Shown here piece by piece: positions 37,101 to 46,328 of a stretch of DNA of 64,000 bases. The stretch's first letter is position 1; each line of letters starts with the position of its first letter. The DNA is taken from assembly GCA_029776225.1 (NCBI GenBank), contig JAKOTR010000004.1, forward strand, positions 49,817 through 113,816. Reading direction: 5' to 3'. A program made the translations under genes and the position numbers. Below the pieces are notes generated by a model. That model ran no database searches and was not told the origin of the DNA. It worked only from the letters and a program-made list of their open reading frames with translations. Source of the DNA: Acidobacteriota bacterium (GTDB taxonomy: Bacteria; Acidobacteriota; Terriglobia; Bryobacterales; Bryobacteraceae).

Positions 37101-37700
37101 GTGGCTCTTCAAAAATCCCGCGCGATAAGATGGTTGCTGATAGCGCTCCTGGGCGCTGTAGGCCTGCTCGCTTCCAGGCACTACTGGCTGGAGGGGCTGG
37201 GCAGCCTTCTGGTGTACTCCGAAGAGCCGTTTCACGCCGATGTCGTGGTTGTGCTGGCGGGCGACGATACAGGAGCGCGTATCTTGAGAGGGGCGGAACT
37301 GGTGAAGCAGGGCTACGCGCCGGCGGTGGTCGTAAGCGGACCCGCCTGCTGCTATGGAAGACACGAATCGGATTTGGCGATCGAATATGCCGTTGCCGCG
37401 GGCTATCCCAAGGAGTGGTTCATTCCCCTCCCCATGGTGGCCCATTCCACCCGTGAGGAGGCGCAGATCGTCACGCGCGAACTGGACCGCCTGAAAGTCT
37501 CCCGGTTCTTGCTCGTCACCAGCGATTACCACACCCGCCGAGCCACCCGCATCTACCGCGCGCTCGTGCCGCCCGGCAGCTTCCGCACAATCGCCGCCAA
37601 GAGCGAGTATTTCGGCGCAGGATGGTGGCGCACTCGCGAAGGCCAGAAAGAAGCCTTTCTGGAGTGGATGAAGACCTTCGCGCACTGGGCAGGCTTGTGA
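37101..37700 (+). CDS. YdcF/SanA-like membrane protein (DUF218)
   Basis: 199 aa from a GTG, 3 bp after the previous stop. One N-terminal membrane helix (WLLIALLGAVGLLAS) is followed by a DUF218 domain: HADVVVVLAGDDTGARILRGAEL, AVVVSGPACCYG, HSTREEAQIVTREL and LVTSDYHTRRATRIYRAL. The family (YdcF, SanA, ElyC) has been linked to envelope integrity and to handling of lipid carriers or glycans. Its stop shares a base with the ATG of the ABC exporter (TGATG), so the two are coupled. Confidence 0.85.
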   Translation: MALQKSRAIRWLLIALLGAVGLLASRHYWLEGLGSLLVYSEEPFHADVVVVLAGDDTGARILRGAELVKQGYAPAVVVSGPACCYGRHESDLAIEYAVAAGYPKEWFIPLPMVAHSTREEAQIVTRELDRLKVSRFLLVTSDYHTRRATRIYRALVPPGSFRTIAAKSEYFGAGWWRTREGQKEAFLEWMKTFAHWAGL

Positions 37701-39439
37701 TGAGACAGACGTTCCGGTGGGTTTGGCCCTACATGTGGCGCTACCGGCGCGGGCTCGGGTTGGGATTGTCCGCGCTGATCCTGAAAGACCTGGCGGCCGC
37801 CGCGCAGCCGCTCATGATCAAGGCCGCCATCGATTCGATGGCGGACGGCGTGCGCTTGAAGACCGTGGTCTGGTTCGCGCTGCTGCTGGTGGCGCTCGCT
37901 GCGGTGAAAGGCGTCTTTCAGTTCTGGATGCGCGTGGTCATCATCGGCATCTCACGCGATGTCGAGTACGATCTGCGCAACGATATCTTCCGCCACCTCA
38001 CCTTTCTCTCGCCCGATTTCTACTCCCGCACGCGCACCGGCGACATCATGGCGCGCGCGACCAACGACTTGAACGCCGTCCGCATGATGCTCGGGCCCGG
38101 AATCATGTACTGGACCGAGACAATGCTCACCTTTGCGCTCGCCCTGGCCATCATGCTCTCGGTGGATTGGAGGCTGACGGTGGCCGCGATCCTGCCCGCG
38201 CCCGTAGTGAGTCTCATGGTGATGTACTTCGGCGGCGTCATCCATCAGCGTTTCGAGCGCATTCAGGGCATGTTTTCGGATATCAGCAGCCGCGTGCAGG
38301 AAAACCTCGCCGGCGTGCGGGTGATCCGCGCCTACGTGCAGGAGGAAGCGGAACTGCGGCAGTTCGAAAAGGTGAACCGCGAGTATATCCGCCAGAACCT
38401 GGGGCTGGCGCGCGTTTCCAGTCTTTTCATGCCGCTGCTGCAACTGCTGGTCGGGGTGGCGTTCCTGATCGTGCTCTGGGTGGGCGGCTACCGCGTGCTG
38501 GCCGGGAAAATCTCGCTGGGAAGCTTCGTGATGTTCAACACCTACATGGGCATGCTGGTGTGGCCGATGATCGCCCTGGGGTGGGTGGTGAACCTGATGC
38601 AGCGCGGCAAAGCCTCGATGGGGCGCATCATCCAGATCCTGGAGGAACAGCCCACGATCGCGGCGCCCGCCAAACCGGTGCGGCTCGCCTCCGTGCACGG
38701 TGAGATCGCCTTCGAGGGCGTGTGCCTCGATTACAACGGATACCGCGCGCTGGAAGGCATCGACCTGCGGATCCGCGCGGGTGAGACCGTGGCCATTGTC
38801 GGCCACACGGGCGCCGGCAAGAGCACGCTCGCCCGCCTCATCCCGCGCCTTGCCGACCCGACCCGGGGCCGCGTGCGGCTGGACGGAGTGGACCTGCGGG
38901 ATTACTCGCCCCAGGACCTGCGGCGCCACATCGGCTTTGTGCCCCAGGAGACGTTTCTGTTCAGCGCCACCCTTGCCGAGAACATCGCTTTTGGCGTGGA
39001 GGATGCGACCGAGGAGCAGATCCGCCGGGCGGCCGAACTGGCCGGTCTGGCGCCGGACATCGCAACTTTTCCCCAGGGCTTTGAGACGATGGTTGGCGAG
39101 CGCGGCCTCGCGCTTTCGGGCGGCCAGAAGCAGCGCGTCGCCATCGCCCGCGCTCTGCTACGCGACCCCCGCATTCTGATCCTGGACGACGCACTGGCGA
39201 GCGTGGACACGCTCACCGAAGAGCGCATTCTCATGGGACTCCTCCCCGTCATGCGCGGCCGGACCACCATTTTGATTTCCCACCGCGTCTCGACCGTCCG
39301 CCAGGCCGACCGCATTGTGGTGCTCGACCACGGCCGTATCGTCGAGCAGGGGTCCCACGCCGAACTCGTCGCCAACGGCGGCTACTACGCCGACCTCTAC
39401 CAAAAGCAACTTCTGGAAGAGGAGCTGGAGGCCATCTAG
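37700..39439 (+). CDS. MsbA-like ABC exporter (membrane and ATPase domains fused)
   Basis: 579 aa from the ATG at 37700; the in-frame start at 37622 lies inside the previous gene. The N-terminal half has six membrane helices. The C-terminal ATPase has Walker A GHTGAGKST, the LSGGQKQR signature, Walker B ILILDDALASVD, and an H-loop ISHRVS. Such half-transporters act as homodimers that flip lipid A or other lipids across the inner membrane. Its place behind lpxC and pgsA favours a lipid substrate, though multidrug efflux is possible. Confidence 0.9.
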   Translation: MRQTFRWVWPYMWRYRRGLGLGLSALILKDLAAAAQPLMIKAAIDSMADGVRLKTVVWFALLLVALAAVKGVFQFWMRVVIIGISRDVEYDLRNDIFRHLTFLSPDFYSRTRTGDIMARATNDLNAVRMMLGPGIMYWTETMLTFALALAIMLSVDWRLTVAAILPAPVVSLMVMYFGGVIHQRFERIQGMFSDISSRVQENLAGVRVIRAYVQEEAELRQFEKVNREYIRQNLGLARVSSLFMPLLQLLVGVAFLIVLWVGGYRVLAGKISLGSFVMFNTYMGMLVWPMIALGWVVNLMQRGKASMGRIIQILEEQPTIAAPAKPVRLASVHGEIAFEGVCLDYNGYRALEGIDLRIRAGETVAIVGHTGAGKSTLARLIPRLADPTRGRVRLDGVDLRDYSPQDLRRHIGFVPQETFLFSATLAENIAFGVEDATEEQIRRAAELAGLAPDIATFPQGFETMVGERGLALSGGQKQRVAIARALLRDPRILILDDALASVDTLTEERILMGLLPVMRGRTTILISHRVSTVRQADRIVVLDHGRIVEQGSHAELVANGGYYADLYQKQLLEEELEAI

Positions 39440-39491
39440 CGCCGGTTCCGCTCCCCCGCGCCCGCTTCCTGCCTGCGGTACGCTGAAAAGG

Positions 39492-41531
39492 ATGGCAGCC
39501 GACTTTAATCCTTTGTTGCGCTTGGACTTCCGTATTCCGTTCGACCGTATCCGGGCGGAGCACGTCGAGCCCGGGATCCAACAACTGCTTCAGGAGGCCC
39601 GGGAACGCCTGGAGGCCCTGGCAAACGATGGGAGTGCACCGACGTTCCGCAACACGTTGAGAAAGCTGGACTTGCTTTCCGAGCCGCTCGACCGCGCCAT
39701 GGCGGTTGTCAAGCACCTGGAATCGGTTGCCACCTACCCCGAGTTACGCGCCGCGCACAACCGGGTGGAACCCGCCGTCAGTGAGTTCCACACCAACATT
39801 CCGCTCCATGAAGGACTTTGGAAGAGACTCAAGGACTACGCCGTGACCAAAGCAGCCGGGCGGCTGCGAGGAGAGCGCCGGCGCTATCTGACGAAAACCC
39901 TCGATGAGTTCCGCCGCCACGGCGCCGAACTCGGCCCCGCCGGGAAAGCCCGGCTGGCTGAAATCGACGTCGAACTGGCGAAACTGACCACGCGCTTCTC
40001 CGAGAACGTACTCGACGCGACCAACGCCTTTGACCTCGTCATCAAGGAGGAAAGCCGGCTGGCCGGATTGCCGCCGAACGCCGTGGCCGCCGCGCGGGAG
40101 AGCGCCGCGAAAAAGGGTATCGAGGGATGGCGCTTCACCTTGCAGGCGCCAAGCTACACGCCCCTGATGACTTACCTGGACGACGCGGGTATCCGCGAGC
40201 GGATGTACCGCGCCTTCGTGACGCGCGCGAGCGGGGGCGATTTCGACAACCGCTCCCTGATCGTCCGTATTCTCGAATTACGCCGGGAAAAAGCTCAACT
40301 GCTCGGTTATAAGAACTTTGCGGATTACGCCCTGGCCGACCGCATGGCGCGCACCGGCGAGCAGGCGCTGGAATTCCTGAAGGAACTCAAGGAGAAGACC
40401 CAGGCCCGCTACGAGGAGGAGAACCGCGAGTTGCTGGAGTTCCGCAGGAGCCTGGAAGGCCCCGGCGCGCCCGAACTCGCGCCTTGGGACCTGGCTTACT
40501 ACGCCGAGAAACAGCGCGCCGCGCTCTTCGATTTCGACGAGGAGGCGCTGCGCCCCTACTTCCCGCTGGAGAAGGTCGTCGAGGGAATGTTCGAAATCGC
40601 CGCGCGCCTTTACGGCATCTGCGTGGAAGAGGAGAAAGGCGCGCCCACGTGGGACCCCTCGGTCCGCTACTACACCATCCGCGACGCGGACGGCATCAAG
40701 CTGGGAGCATTCTACGCGGACTGGTACCCGCGCGAGAACAAACGCGGCGGCGCATGGATGGACGCCTTCATCACCGGCCACCCCACGAAAGACGGTTTTC
40801 AGCCTCACCTCGGCGCCATCTGCGGCAACCTGACGCCACCGCTTGCGGATAAGCCGGCTCTGCTGACGCACCAGGAGGTCGAGACCATCTTTCACGAGTT
40901 CGGCCACTTGCTGCACCAGTGCTTGAGCAAAGTGGATATACGCAGCCTGGCCGGAACCAACGTCGCCTGGGACTTCGTGGAACTCCCGTCGCAGATCATG
41001 GAGAACTGGTGCTGGGAACGCGAGGCGCTCGACCTGTTTGCCCGGCACTACCAAACGGGCGAGCCGATCCCGGAAGACCTGTATCAGAAAATGAAGCGGG
41101 CGCGTAATTTCCGTGCCGCGAATGCGCAGATGCGGCAGCTCGGCTTTGGATTTTTGGACCTGCTGCTCCACATTGAGTACTCGCCGGAACGCGACGGGGA
41201 TGTTATCGAGTACTCGCGGCGCATATTACAGGAGTTTACACCTGCAAAATTAGACGAGACCTACGCGATGGTCGCCTCGTTCACGCACCTGTTCGCCGCC
41301 CCCACAGGCTACGGCGCCGGGTATTACTCCTATAAGTGGGCGGAGGTGCTGGAAGCGGATGCGTTCACCCGCTTCCGCCAAGCAGGGGTTTTTAACCGGG
41401 AGGTCGGGATGGAGTTTCGCCACCACATTCTTGAGAAAGGCGACAGCGAGGATCCAGCCGTACTCTACCGGAGCTTCATGGGACGCGACCCCGACCCGAA
41501 CGCCCTGCTTGCACGGCTGGGGTTGCTATAA
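39492..41531 (+). CDS. prlC: M3-family oligopeptidase (oligopeptidase A-like)
   Basis: 679 aa from the ATG at 39492; the in-frame start at 39315 runs back into the ABC gene. The zinc motif is HEFGHLLHQ in TIFHEFGHLLHQCLSKVD, with the third ligand glutamate in NWCWEREAL. AGTNVAWDFVELPSQIMENW and YYSYKWAEVLEADAF complete the thimet-oligopeptidase-like signature. No signal peptide is seen, so the enzyme is cytoplasmic and would degrade short peptides, including cleaved signal peptides. A possible weak TACGCT box is 9 nt before the ATG. A small inverted repeat (AGCGG...CCGCT) follows near 41558. Confidence 0.92.
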   Translation: MAADFNPLLRLDFRIPFDRIRAEHVEPGIQQLLQEARERLEALANDGSAPTFRNTLRKLDLLSEPLDRAMAVVKHLESVATYPELRAAHNRVEPAVSEFHTNIPLHEGLWKRLKDYAVTKAAGRLRGERRRYLTKTLDEFRRHGAELGPAGKARLAEIDVELAKLTTRFSENVLDATNAFDLVIKEESRLAGLPPNAVAAARESAAKKGIEGWRFTLQAPSYTPLMTYLDDAGIRERMYRAFVTRASGGDFDNRSLIVRILELRREKAQLLGYKNFADYALADRMARTGEQALEFLKELKEKTQARYEEENRELLEFRRSLEGPGAPELAPWDLAYYAEKQRAALFDFDEEALRPYFPLEKVVEGMFEIAARLYGICVEEEKGAPTWDPSVRYYTIRDADGIKLGAFYADWYPRENKRGGAWMDAFITGHPTKDGFQPHLGAICGNLTPPLADKPALLTHQEVETIFHEFGHLLHQCLSKVDIRSLAGTNVAWDFVELPSQIMENWCWEREALDLFARHYQTGEPIPEDLYQKMKRARNFRAANAQMRQLGFGFLDLLLHIEYSPERDGDVIEYSRRILQEFTPAKLDETYAMVASFTHLFAAPTGYGAGYYSYKWAEVLEADAFTRFRQAGVFNREVGMEFRHHILEKGDSEDPAVLYRSFMGRDPDPNALLARLGLL

Positions 41532-41573
41532 GAGTTGGGGCGTACCCAACGTCTACAGCGGCGGAGTTACCGC

Positions 41574-42167
41574 TTAGCGCAGGTGGCGCATCATAAGGTT
41601 CCGGTAGTGGACCACGCTGCCTTTATTGTGCTGCTGTAGCGCAAGATAGCCTTTCTGGTAGGTGTTCTTCTCGTCCACGTAATCCACTACTACTTTGTCG
41701 TTCACCTTGATGATGATGTGATTGCCCTTGACGATAATGTGCTGGGTGAACCACGTATCATCCGGGACAAGCTGTTCCTTAACATTTACAAAGTTGTACA
41801 GGCTGCCCGTGCGCTTCCAGTCGGTGTGCGAGCTGTTGACTTGCGCCTCGTAGCCTTTCGGCCAGCCGCGGCCGAACTGCGCCCGGAAATACATGCCGGA
41901 ATTGCCGCCGTGGTTGATCTTGACCTCGGCTTTGAATTCGCAGTCCACGCACTCCTCGAGCATGTAGAAAAGGTGGCTGACATCGCCGTCTCCTACGATG
42001 GCGCCGTCTTTGACCGACCAGCTTTCGGGATTCTCGTTCGCCTTCCAGCCGTTGAGCGTCTTTCCGTCGAACATTTGAATCCAGCCGGATTCGTCGGCGG
42101 CGAAGCCCGAGCAGGCTGCCATGAGGATGGCTGTGAGCATCAGTTTCAGTTTCAGATTCAAACGCAT
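41574..42167 (-). CDS. 3-keto-disaccharide hydrolase domain protein (DUF1080), exported
   Basis: 197 aa. The N-terminal hydrophobic segment ends in MAACSGFAAD, either a Sec cleavage site or a weak lipobox (AAC). The single sandwich domain has WIQMFDGKTLNGWKANENPE, GDGDVSHLFYMLE, CEFKAEVKINHGGNSGMYFR, YEAQVNSSHTDWKRTGSLYN, and WFTQHIIVKGNHIIIKVND. It is shorter than the copy at 29769-30548 and lies 216 bp from the divergent TonB-dependent receptor gene, hinting at a shared glycan locus. A TAAAAT box lies 19 nt upstream of the ATG. Confidence 0.87.
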   Translation of the reverse strand: MRLNLKLKLMLTAILMAACSGFAADESGWIQMFDGKTLNGWKANENPESWSVKDGAIVGDGDVSHLFYMLEECVDCEFKAEVKINHGGNSGMYFRAQFGRGWPKGYEAQVNSSHTDWKRTGSLYNFVNVKEQLVPDDTWFTQHIIVKGNHIIIKVNDKVVVDYVDEKNTYQKGYLALQQHNKGSVVHYRNLMMRHLR

Positions 42168-42383
42168 ACGGTATTTTCCCCACTCGATTTTACGATATTC
42201 CTCGCTGTATAGTTTTTCGCCCTAATGGCAGAGGGACGTTGAACCTGAAAGCGCTCTCAGCTATCCGCGTCCTGATCCCTTGACCTGCTCAAGTACCCGC
42301 AGTAATATGGTGAAGGTTGGTGGTATCGATTTCAGCGCTCCGGGGGCTGTTAGTCTCGCGAGTCCCCGGAGGGAGAGTGTGAA

Positions 42384-45300
42384 ATGAAGGGATCCTCTGT
42401 CTTCCTGGTGGTCCTCCTGACGCTTCTGGTGTGTATTCACGCGTTTGCGCAGCAGGATCGCGGCACATTTACAGGAACCGTTACCGACCCCACGGGTTCG
42501 GTGGTTCCGGACGTGGCGGTTACCGTCCAAAACATGGAGACGAACGTCACGTACACCTCGAGAACCAATGAAGTCGGCAACTATACCATCCCGAATTTGC
42601 CCATCGGGAGGTATCGCATTACCTTCGAAGCACCGGGATTTAAGAAGTATGTTCGCGAAGGAGTCACGCTGAACATTGCGCAGGTGGTCCGTATTGACGC
42701 CCCGCTGGAAGTCGGCGCGACAGCCGAAACCGTGGAGGTGACGGCGGAGGCGCCGCTGTTGCAAACGGAAACACCAGAGGTCGGCACGTCGCTGAGCACG
42801 CAGCAGGTGATCGATCTGCCGCTCGGGTTCAGCGGCGGGCGCTACGCCGAGGATTTCGCCTACAAATTGACGCCCGGCGTGGGAGGAAACAACTGGGAAA
42901 GCCACATCAACGGCGCGCCCTCGTTTTCCAAAGAGGTCGTACTGGACGGCGCTTCGGCCAGCATTTACATCAGCGGCCAGTTTGGTGAATCCAGCCCCTC
43001 CATGGAGGCGCTCGAGGAGTTCAAGATTCAAACCAGCGGTATGAGCGCGGAATTCGCGCGGACCGCCGGGGGCGTCTTCAACTTCGTTATGAAATCGGGC
43101 ACAAACAACCTCCACGGCAGCGGGATGTTCCAGTGGCACAACGAGTCGTTTGACGCCAATACTTTCGCCAACAATTTTTACGACAGACCACGCCGCCTCG
43201 ACCGCCGTGACAACTGGGCCATTTCGGCCGGAGGTCCCGTATATATACCGAAAGTCTTCGACGGAAGGAATCGCTGGTTCTGGTATACGGCCTACGAGAA
43301 GTATAACGAGTCATTCGCCGGCGGCGGTTCGCCCACCGTTACCGTGCCGCAGCCCGAATGGTACGACGGCAATCTGAGCAGCTATCTTACCAACGAAGTG
43401 ATTGGCAAGGACGCGCTCGGCCGGGACGTCTACCGCGGCGCCATTTACGATCCCGCAACCACCCGGTTTGTGGACGGCCAGATGGTGCGGGACATATTTC
43501 CCAACAACATCATTCCCGCGGCGCGTATTTCGCAGGTCTCGCGCAATCTCGCCGCAATCATGAAGCAGCACTACATGCCGCAGGTGAAACAGGCGGACGG
43601 CAGCTACGCGCTGATCAACAACTCGTTCTTCCCGGTTTCAAACCAGGCAGGTTTCAACCAAGTACAGTTCTCGACGAAGTCGGACTTTGTCATCACGGAT
43701 GCGCACCGGCTCAGCGGTTCGTTCGTATGGGTTGACAGGCCGCGAACGCTGCTGGATCAGGGCGGCGTGTGGGACATGAACGATCCCGATGGCGGGCCGC
43801 TTTCTCGCGCGCGCATGCAGTACGTGGCCAGCCACTATGTCCGCCTCGCCGAAGACTGGACGATTTCGCCCACCATGCTGAACCACATGGTTCTGGCCTA
43901 CAACCGGCAGATCAACCCCAGCACATCGAAGCACGTCGATGAACCGGGCGGACAGCTCCTGGGGATCAAAGGGATCAAGCAGGATTCCAACTTCCCCGAA
44001 ATCGACGGGCTGTCGGGAGACCGCGTGAGCTTCCCGATTCTGGGCTATCAAACCAATGACATTCTGGCCGGCACGGCCTGGCAGTTCATCAACACATTTT
44101 CCTGGATGAGAGGGAAGCACTCGATCCGGATTGGCTTCGACTACCGCTGGAACGGCCTGAACGCCCGCAACGACGCGGGTCCGGGGCGCTTCAATTTCTC
44201 CAGCGGCGTCACCGGCCTGCCCGGCTTCAACCAGACCGGCCACGGGTTCGCCAGCATGCTGCTCGGCGAAGTGAGCAGCGCGAGCGTTCCGGTGGATGTC
44301 CCGGTCGGCTCGCAGTTCCCCATGTATTCGTGGTTCATTCAGGACGACTGGAAGGTCAGCTCAAGGCTGACGCTCAACCTCGGCCTGCGCTGGGATTACC
44401 AGCCCCAGGGCACCGAGAAATACGACCGCCTGAGCAACTTCAATCCGTTCATCATGGACCCGGTGTTGAACGTCCTGGGCGCCATGGAATACGCGGGCAA
44501 GGGTGAAGGCCGCAACGGCAAGCGCATGTTCTACCCGAACCAGCACAACGACTTCGGCCCGCGGGTGGGCTTCGCGTGGCAAGTCACCGACAGGACGACG
44601 CTGCGCGGCGGCTACGGCATCTTCTACAGCCCCAGAATGCCGAACGGCTGGTCGGGCGTTCCCTGGGGTCAGAAGATGGGCTTCGCGCCGACAAACACCG
44701 TCAACGAACCTGCTCCGAATACCGCGGCGTTCCGTTGGGATGACGGCTACCCCGGCGTTGTCGAACCGGCCAAGCTCGACCCCTCGGCCGCCAGCTATCT
44801 CTGGGGTCCTGTGAGCTGGGATCCCGACGGCGGGCGAGTCGGCTACACGCAGCAGTGGAACTTCAACATCCAGCGCGAGCTGCCCGGCCAGATGGTGCTC
44901 GACATCGGGTACATCGGATCCAAGAGCACCGGGTTGCTGGCTAACGAGCTTCGCCGGCCGCACCAGATGCGGTATGAGTCGCTGGCGCTGGGGGACACTC
45001 TGGGCCAGTGGATCGACAGCCAGGCCGCTATCCCGGCGGCGGCGGTCGCCCTGGGCGCCAGATACGCCAGCCTACCCGGAACCTGGGTGCCGGTAAGCCA
45101 GACGCTCCAGCCGTTCCCGCAAATCCCGAACTGGAGCGCTATCTATAGCTGGAACTCGCCGCTCGGGTTCAGCACATACCATGCCCTGACAATCCAGTTG
45201 AACAAGCGGATGTCGCACGGGCTTCAGTTCCTCTCCAACTACACCTTCTCGAAGAACATCGGCAACATCAGCTCCGCCTTTGGGGATACCTGGGGCCAGA

Positions 45301-45965
45301 ACTGGGGCCGGCCGATGGATTACTACAACCTGGCGCTGGAAAAATCCGTTCTGGAGTTCGACCGCACGCACGTGGTCAAGATCGGCGGGTCGTACGATCT
45401 GCCTTTCGGGCGCGGGAGGCGCTTCGGAACCAACTGGAGCACTCCGCTGAACTTCTTCGTAGGCGGCTGGCAGATCATGTACATCGGGAACTACTCGAGC
45501 GGCGCTCCGATGAATCTCGGGGCGACGGGAACGCCGAATTTCAACGCGGCGACGAACCGGCCGTTCATCGTCAATCCCGACGGCAAGCCGATGACGAATC
45601 CGAACTTCCGGGCCTCGGATTTCGATATGACGGACATCTCAACTCCCCGTCCGAACAAGACCTATATCGACACGTCCCTGGTGATCGATCCTGCGAAGAT
45701 CGACCGGTACGCCCGGGGCAATGCTCCGCGCATGGTCTCGCAATTGCGCGGGTTCCCGAGCTATTTCGAGGACGTCAGCCTGCTGAAGAACTTTGTCCCG
45801 CGCGAAGGGGTGCGGGTGCAGTTCCGCGCGGAGTTCCTGAACGTGCTCAACCGGCACCGGATCAGCGACTTCACCACGAATGCCGCGAGCCCGCTGTTCG
45901 GGCAGGTGAGCGGTGTTTCCGACGACAGGCGCGTGATTCAGTTCGGCCTGCGCGCGGATTTCTAA
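42384..45965 (+). CDS. Oar-like TonB-dependent receptor with carboxypeptidase-regulatory domain
   Basis: 1193 aa. A Sec signal ends at AFAQQ. A carboxypeptidase-regulatory-like domain (GTFTGTVTDPTGSVVPDVAV, to about residue 100) is followed by a plug-like region with VEVTAEAPLLQTETPEVG and QQVIDLPL. A long outer-membrane beta-barrel follows, ending in RVIQFGLRADF with the terminal phenylalanine typical of barrel proteins. Acidobacteria carry many such receptors for glycan uptake. GGAGGGAGAG precedes the ATG. No separate TonB box can be assigned. The adjacent DUF1080 gene suggests a carbohydrate substrate. Confidence 0.93.
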   Translation: MKGSSVFLVVLLTLLVCIHAFAQQDRGTFTGTVTDPTGSVVPDVAVTVQNMETNVTYTSRTNEVGNYTIPNLPIGRYRITFEAPGFKKYVREGVTLNIAQVVRIDAPLEVGATAETVEVTAEAPLLQTETPEVGTSLSTQQVIDLPLGFSGGRYAEDFAYKLTPGVGGNNWESHINGAPSFSKEVVLDGASASIYISGQFGESSPSMEALEEFKIQTSGMSAEFARTAGGVFNFVMKSGTNNLHGSGMFQWHNESFDANTFANNFYDRPRRLDRRDNWAISAGGPVYIPKVFDGRNRWFWYTAYEKYNESFAGGGSPTVTVPQPEWYDGNLSSYLTNEVIGKDALGRDVYRGAIYDPATTRFVDGQMVRDIFPNNIIPAARISQVSRNLAAIMKQHYMPQVKQADGSYALINNSFFPVSNQAGFNQVQFSTKSDFVITDAHRLSGSFVWVDRPRTLLDQGGVWDMNDPDGGPLSRARMQYVASHYVRLAEDWTISPTMLNHMVLAYNRQINPSTSKHVDEPGGQLLGIKGIKQDSNFPEIDGLSGDRVSFPILGYQTNDILAGTAWQFINTFSWMRGKHSIRIGFDYRWNGLNARNDAGPGRFNFSSGVTGLPGFNQTGHGFASMLLGEVSSASVPVDVPVGSQFPMYSWFIQDDWKVSSRLTLNLGLRWDYQPQGTEKYDRLSNFNPFIMDPVLNVLGAMEYAGKGEGRNGKRMFYPNQHNDFGPRVGFAWQVTDRTTLRGGYGIFYSPRMPNGWSGVPWGQKMGFAPTNTVNEPAPNTAAFRWDDGYPGVVEPAKLDPSAASYLWGPVSWDPDGGRVGYTQQWNFNIQRELPGQMVLDIGYIGSKSTGLLANELRRPHQMRYESLALGDTLGQWIDSQAAIPAAAVALGARYASLPGTWVPVSQTLQPFPQIPNWSAIYSWNSPLGFSTYHALTIQLNKRMSHGLQFLSNYTFSKNIGNISSAFGDTWGQNWGRPMDYYNLALEKSVLEFDRTHVVKIGGSYDLPFGRGRRFGTNWSTPLNFFVGGWQIMYIGNYSSGAPMNLGATGTPNFNAATNRPFIVNPDGKPMTNPNFRASDFDMTDISTPRPNKTYIDTSLVIDPAKIDRYARGNAPRMVSQLRGFPSYFEDVSLLKNFVPREGVRVQFRAEFLNVLNRHRISDFTTNAASPLFGQVSGVSDDRRVIQFGLRADF

Positions 45966-45977
45966 CAGAGATGAAAA

Positions 45978-46049
45978 CGGCAGCGGGCCCGGCCTCGAGC
46001 CGGCCCCTGCCGCAACCCGCCTCTTGACACGCCGGCCGCTGCGCCGGCG
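45978..46049. terminator. Two hairpins between convergent genes
   Basis: The first hairpin pairs CGGCAG (45978-45983) with CTGCCG (46007-46012) around an inner GC-rich stem. The second pairs CGCCGGC (46030-46036) with GCCGGCG (46043-46049) across a 6-nt loop, just beyond the stop of the small convergent gene. Together they could terminate both genes; neither has a T-run. Confidence 0.45.
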
Positions 46050-46051
46050 GG

Positions 46052-46267
46052 TTACCTCGATATGGTGATCGTGCCGGGGTCCACTTCGTAGCCGTCTCCC
46101 CGGGCGGTTTCGATGGCCAGCTTGCGGAGCGCCTCGTCCGCTGCGTCGCGCGGGATCTTCCGATCTTCCACCGGGCGCTTGATGACTTCCCCGCCGAATC
46201 GAATGCGAACGCGCCAGGTCTTCTTCTGTGGGTCCCAGTGAACGTCGGCGCTGTCTGCCTTGATCAT
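46052..46267 (-). CDS. Small conserved-looking hypothetical protein (71 aa)
   Basis: 71 aa from an ATG preceded by a GAGG. The sequence begins KADSADVHWDPQKKTWRVRI and continues FGGEVIKRPVEDRKIPRDAADEALRKLA with a short acidic tail. It is soluble, with no membrane segment, and about 25% charged. The compact beta-start then helix layout could be a small nucleic-acid or protein-binding fold, but I do not recognise a family. It is convergent with the TonB-receptor gene and lies about 60 bp upstream of the stop of the SelA-like gene. Confidence 0.5.
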   Translation of the reverse strand: MIKADSADVHWDPQKKTWRVRIRFGGEVIKRPVEDRKIPRDAADEALRKLAIETARGDGYEVDPGTITISR

Positions 46268-46328
46268 AGAAACCTCACGGCTACAGAAATACCCCTAAGC
46301 CGGCGGCCGTCAACCGCCCCTCGGCCGA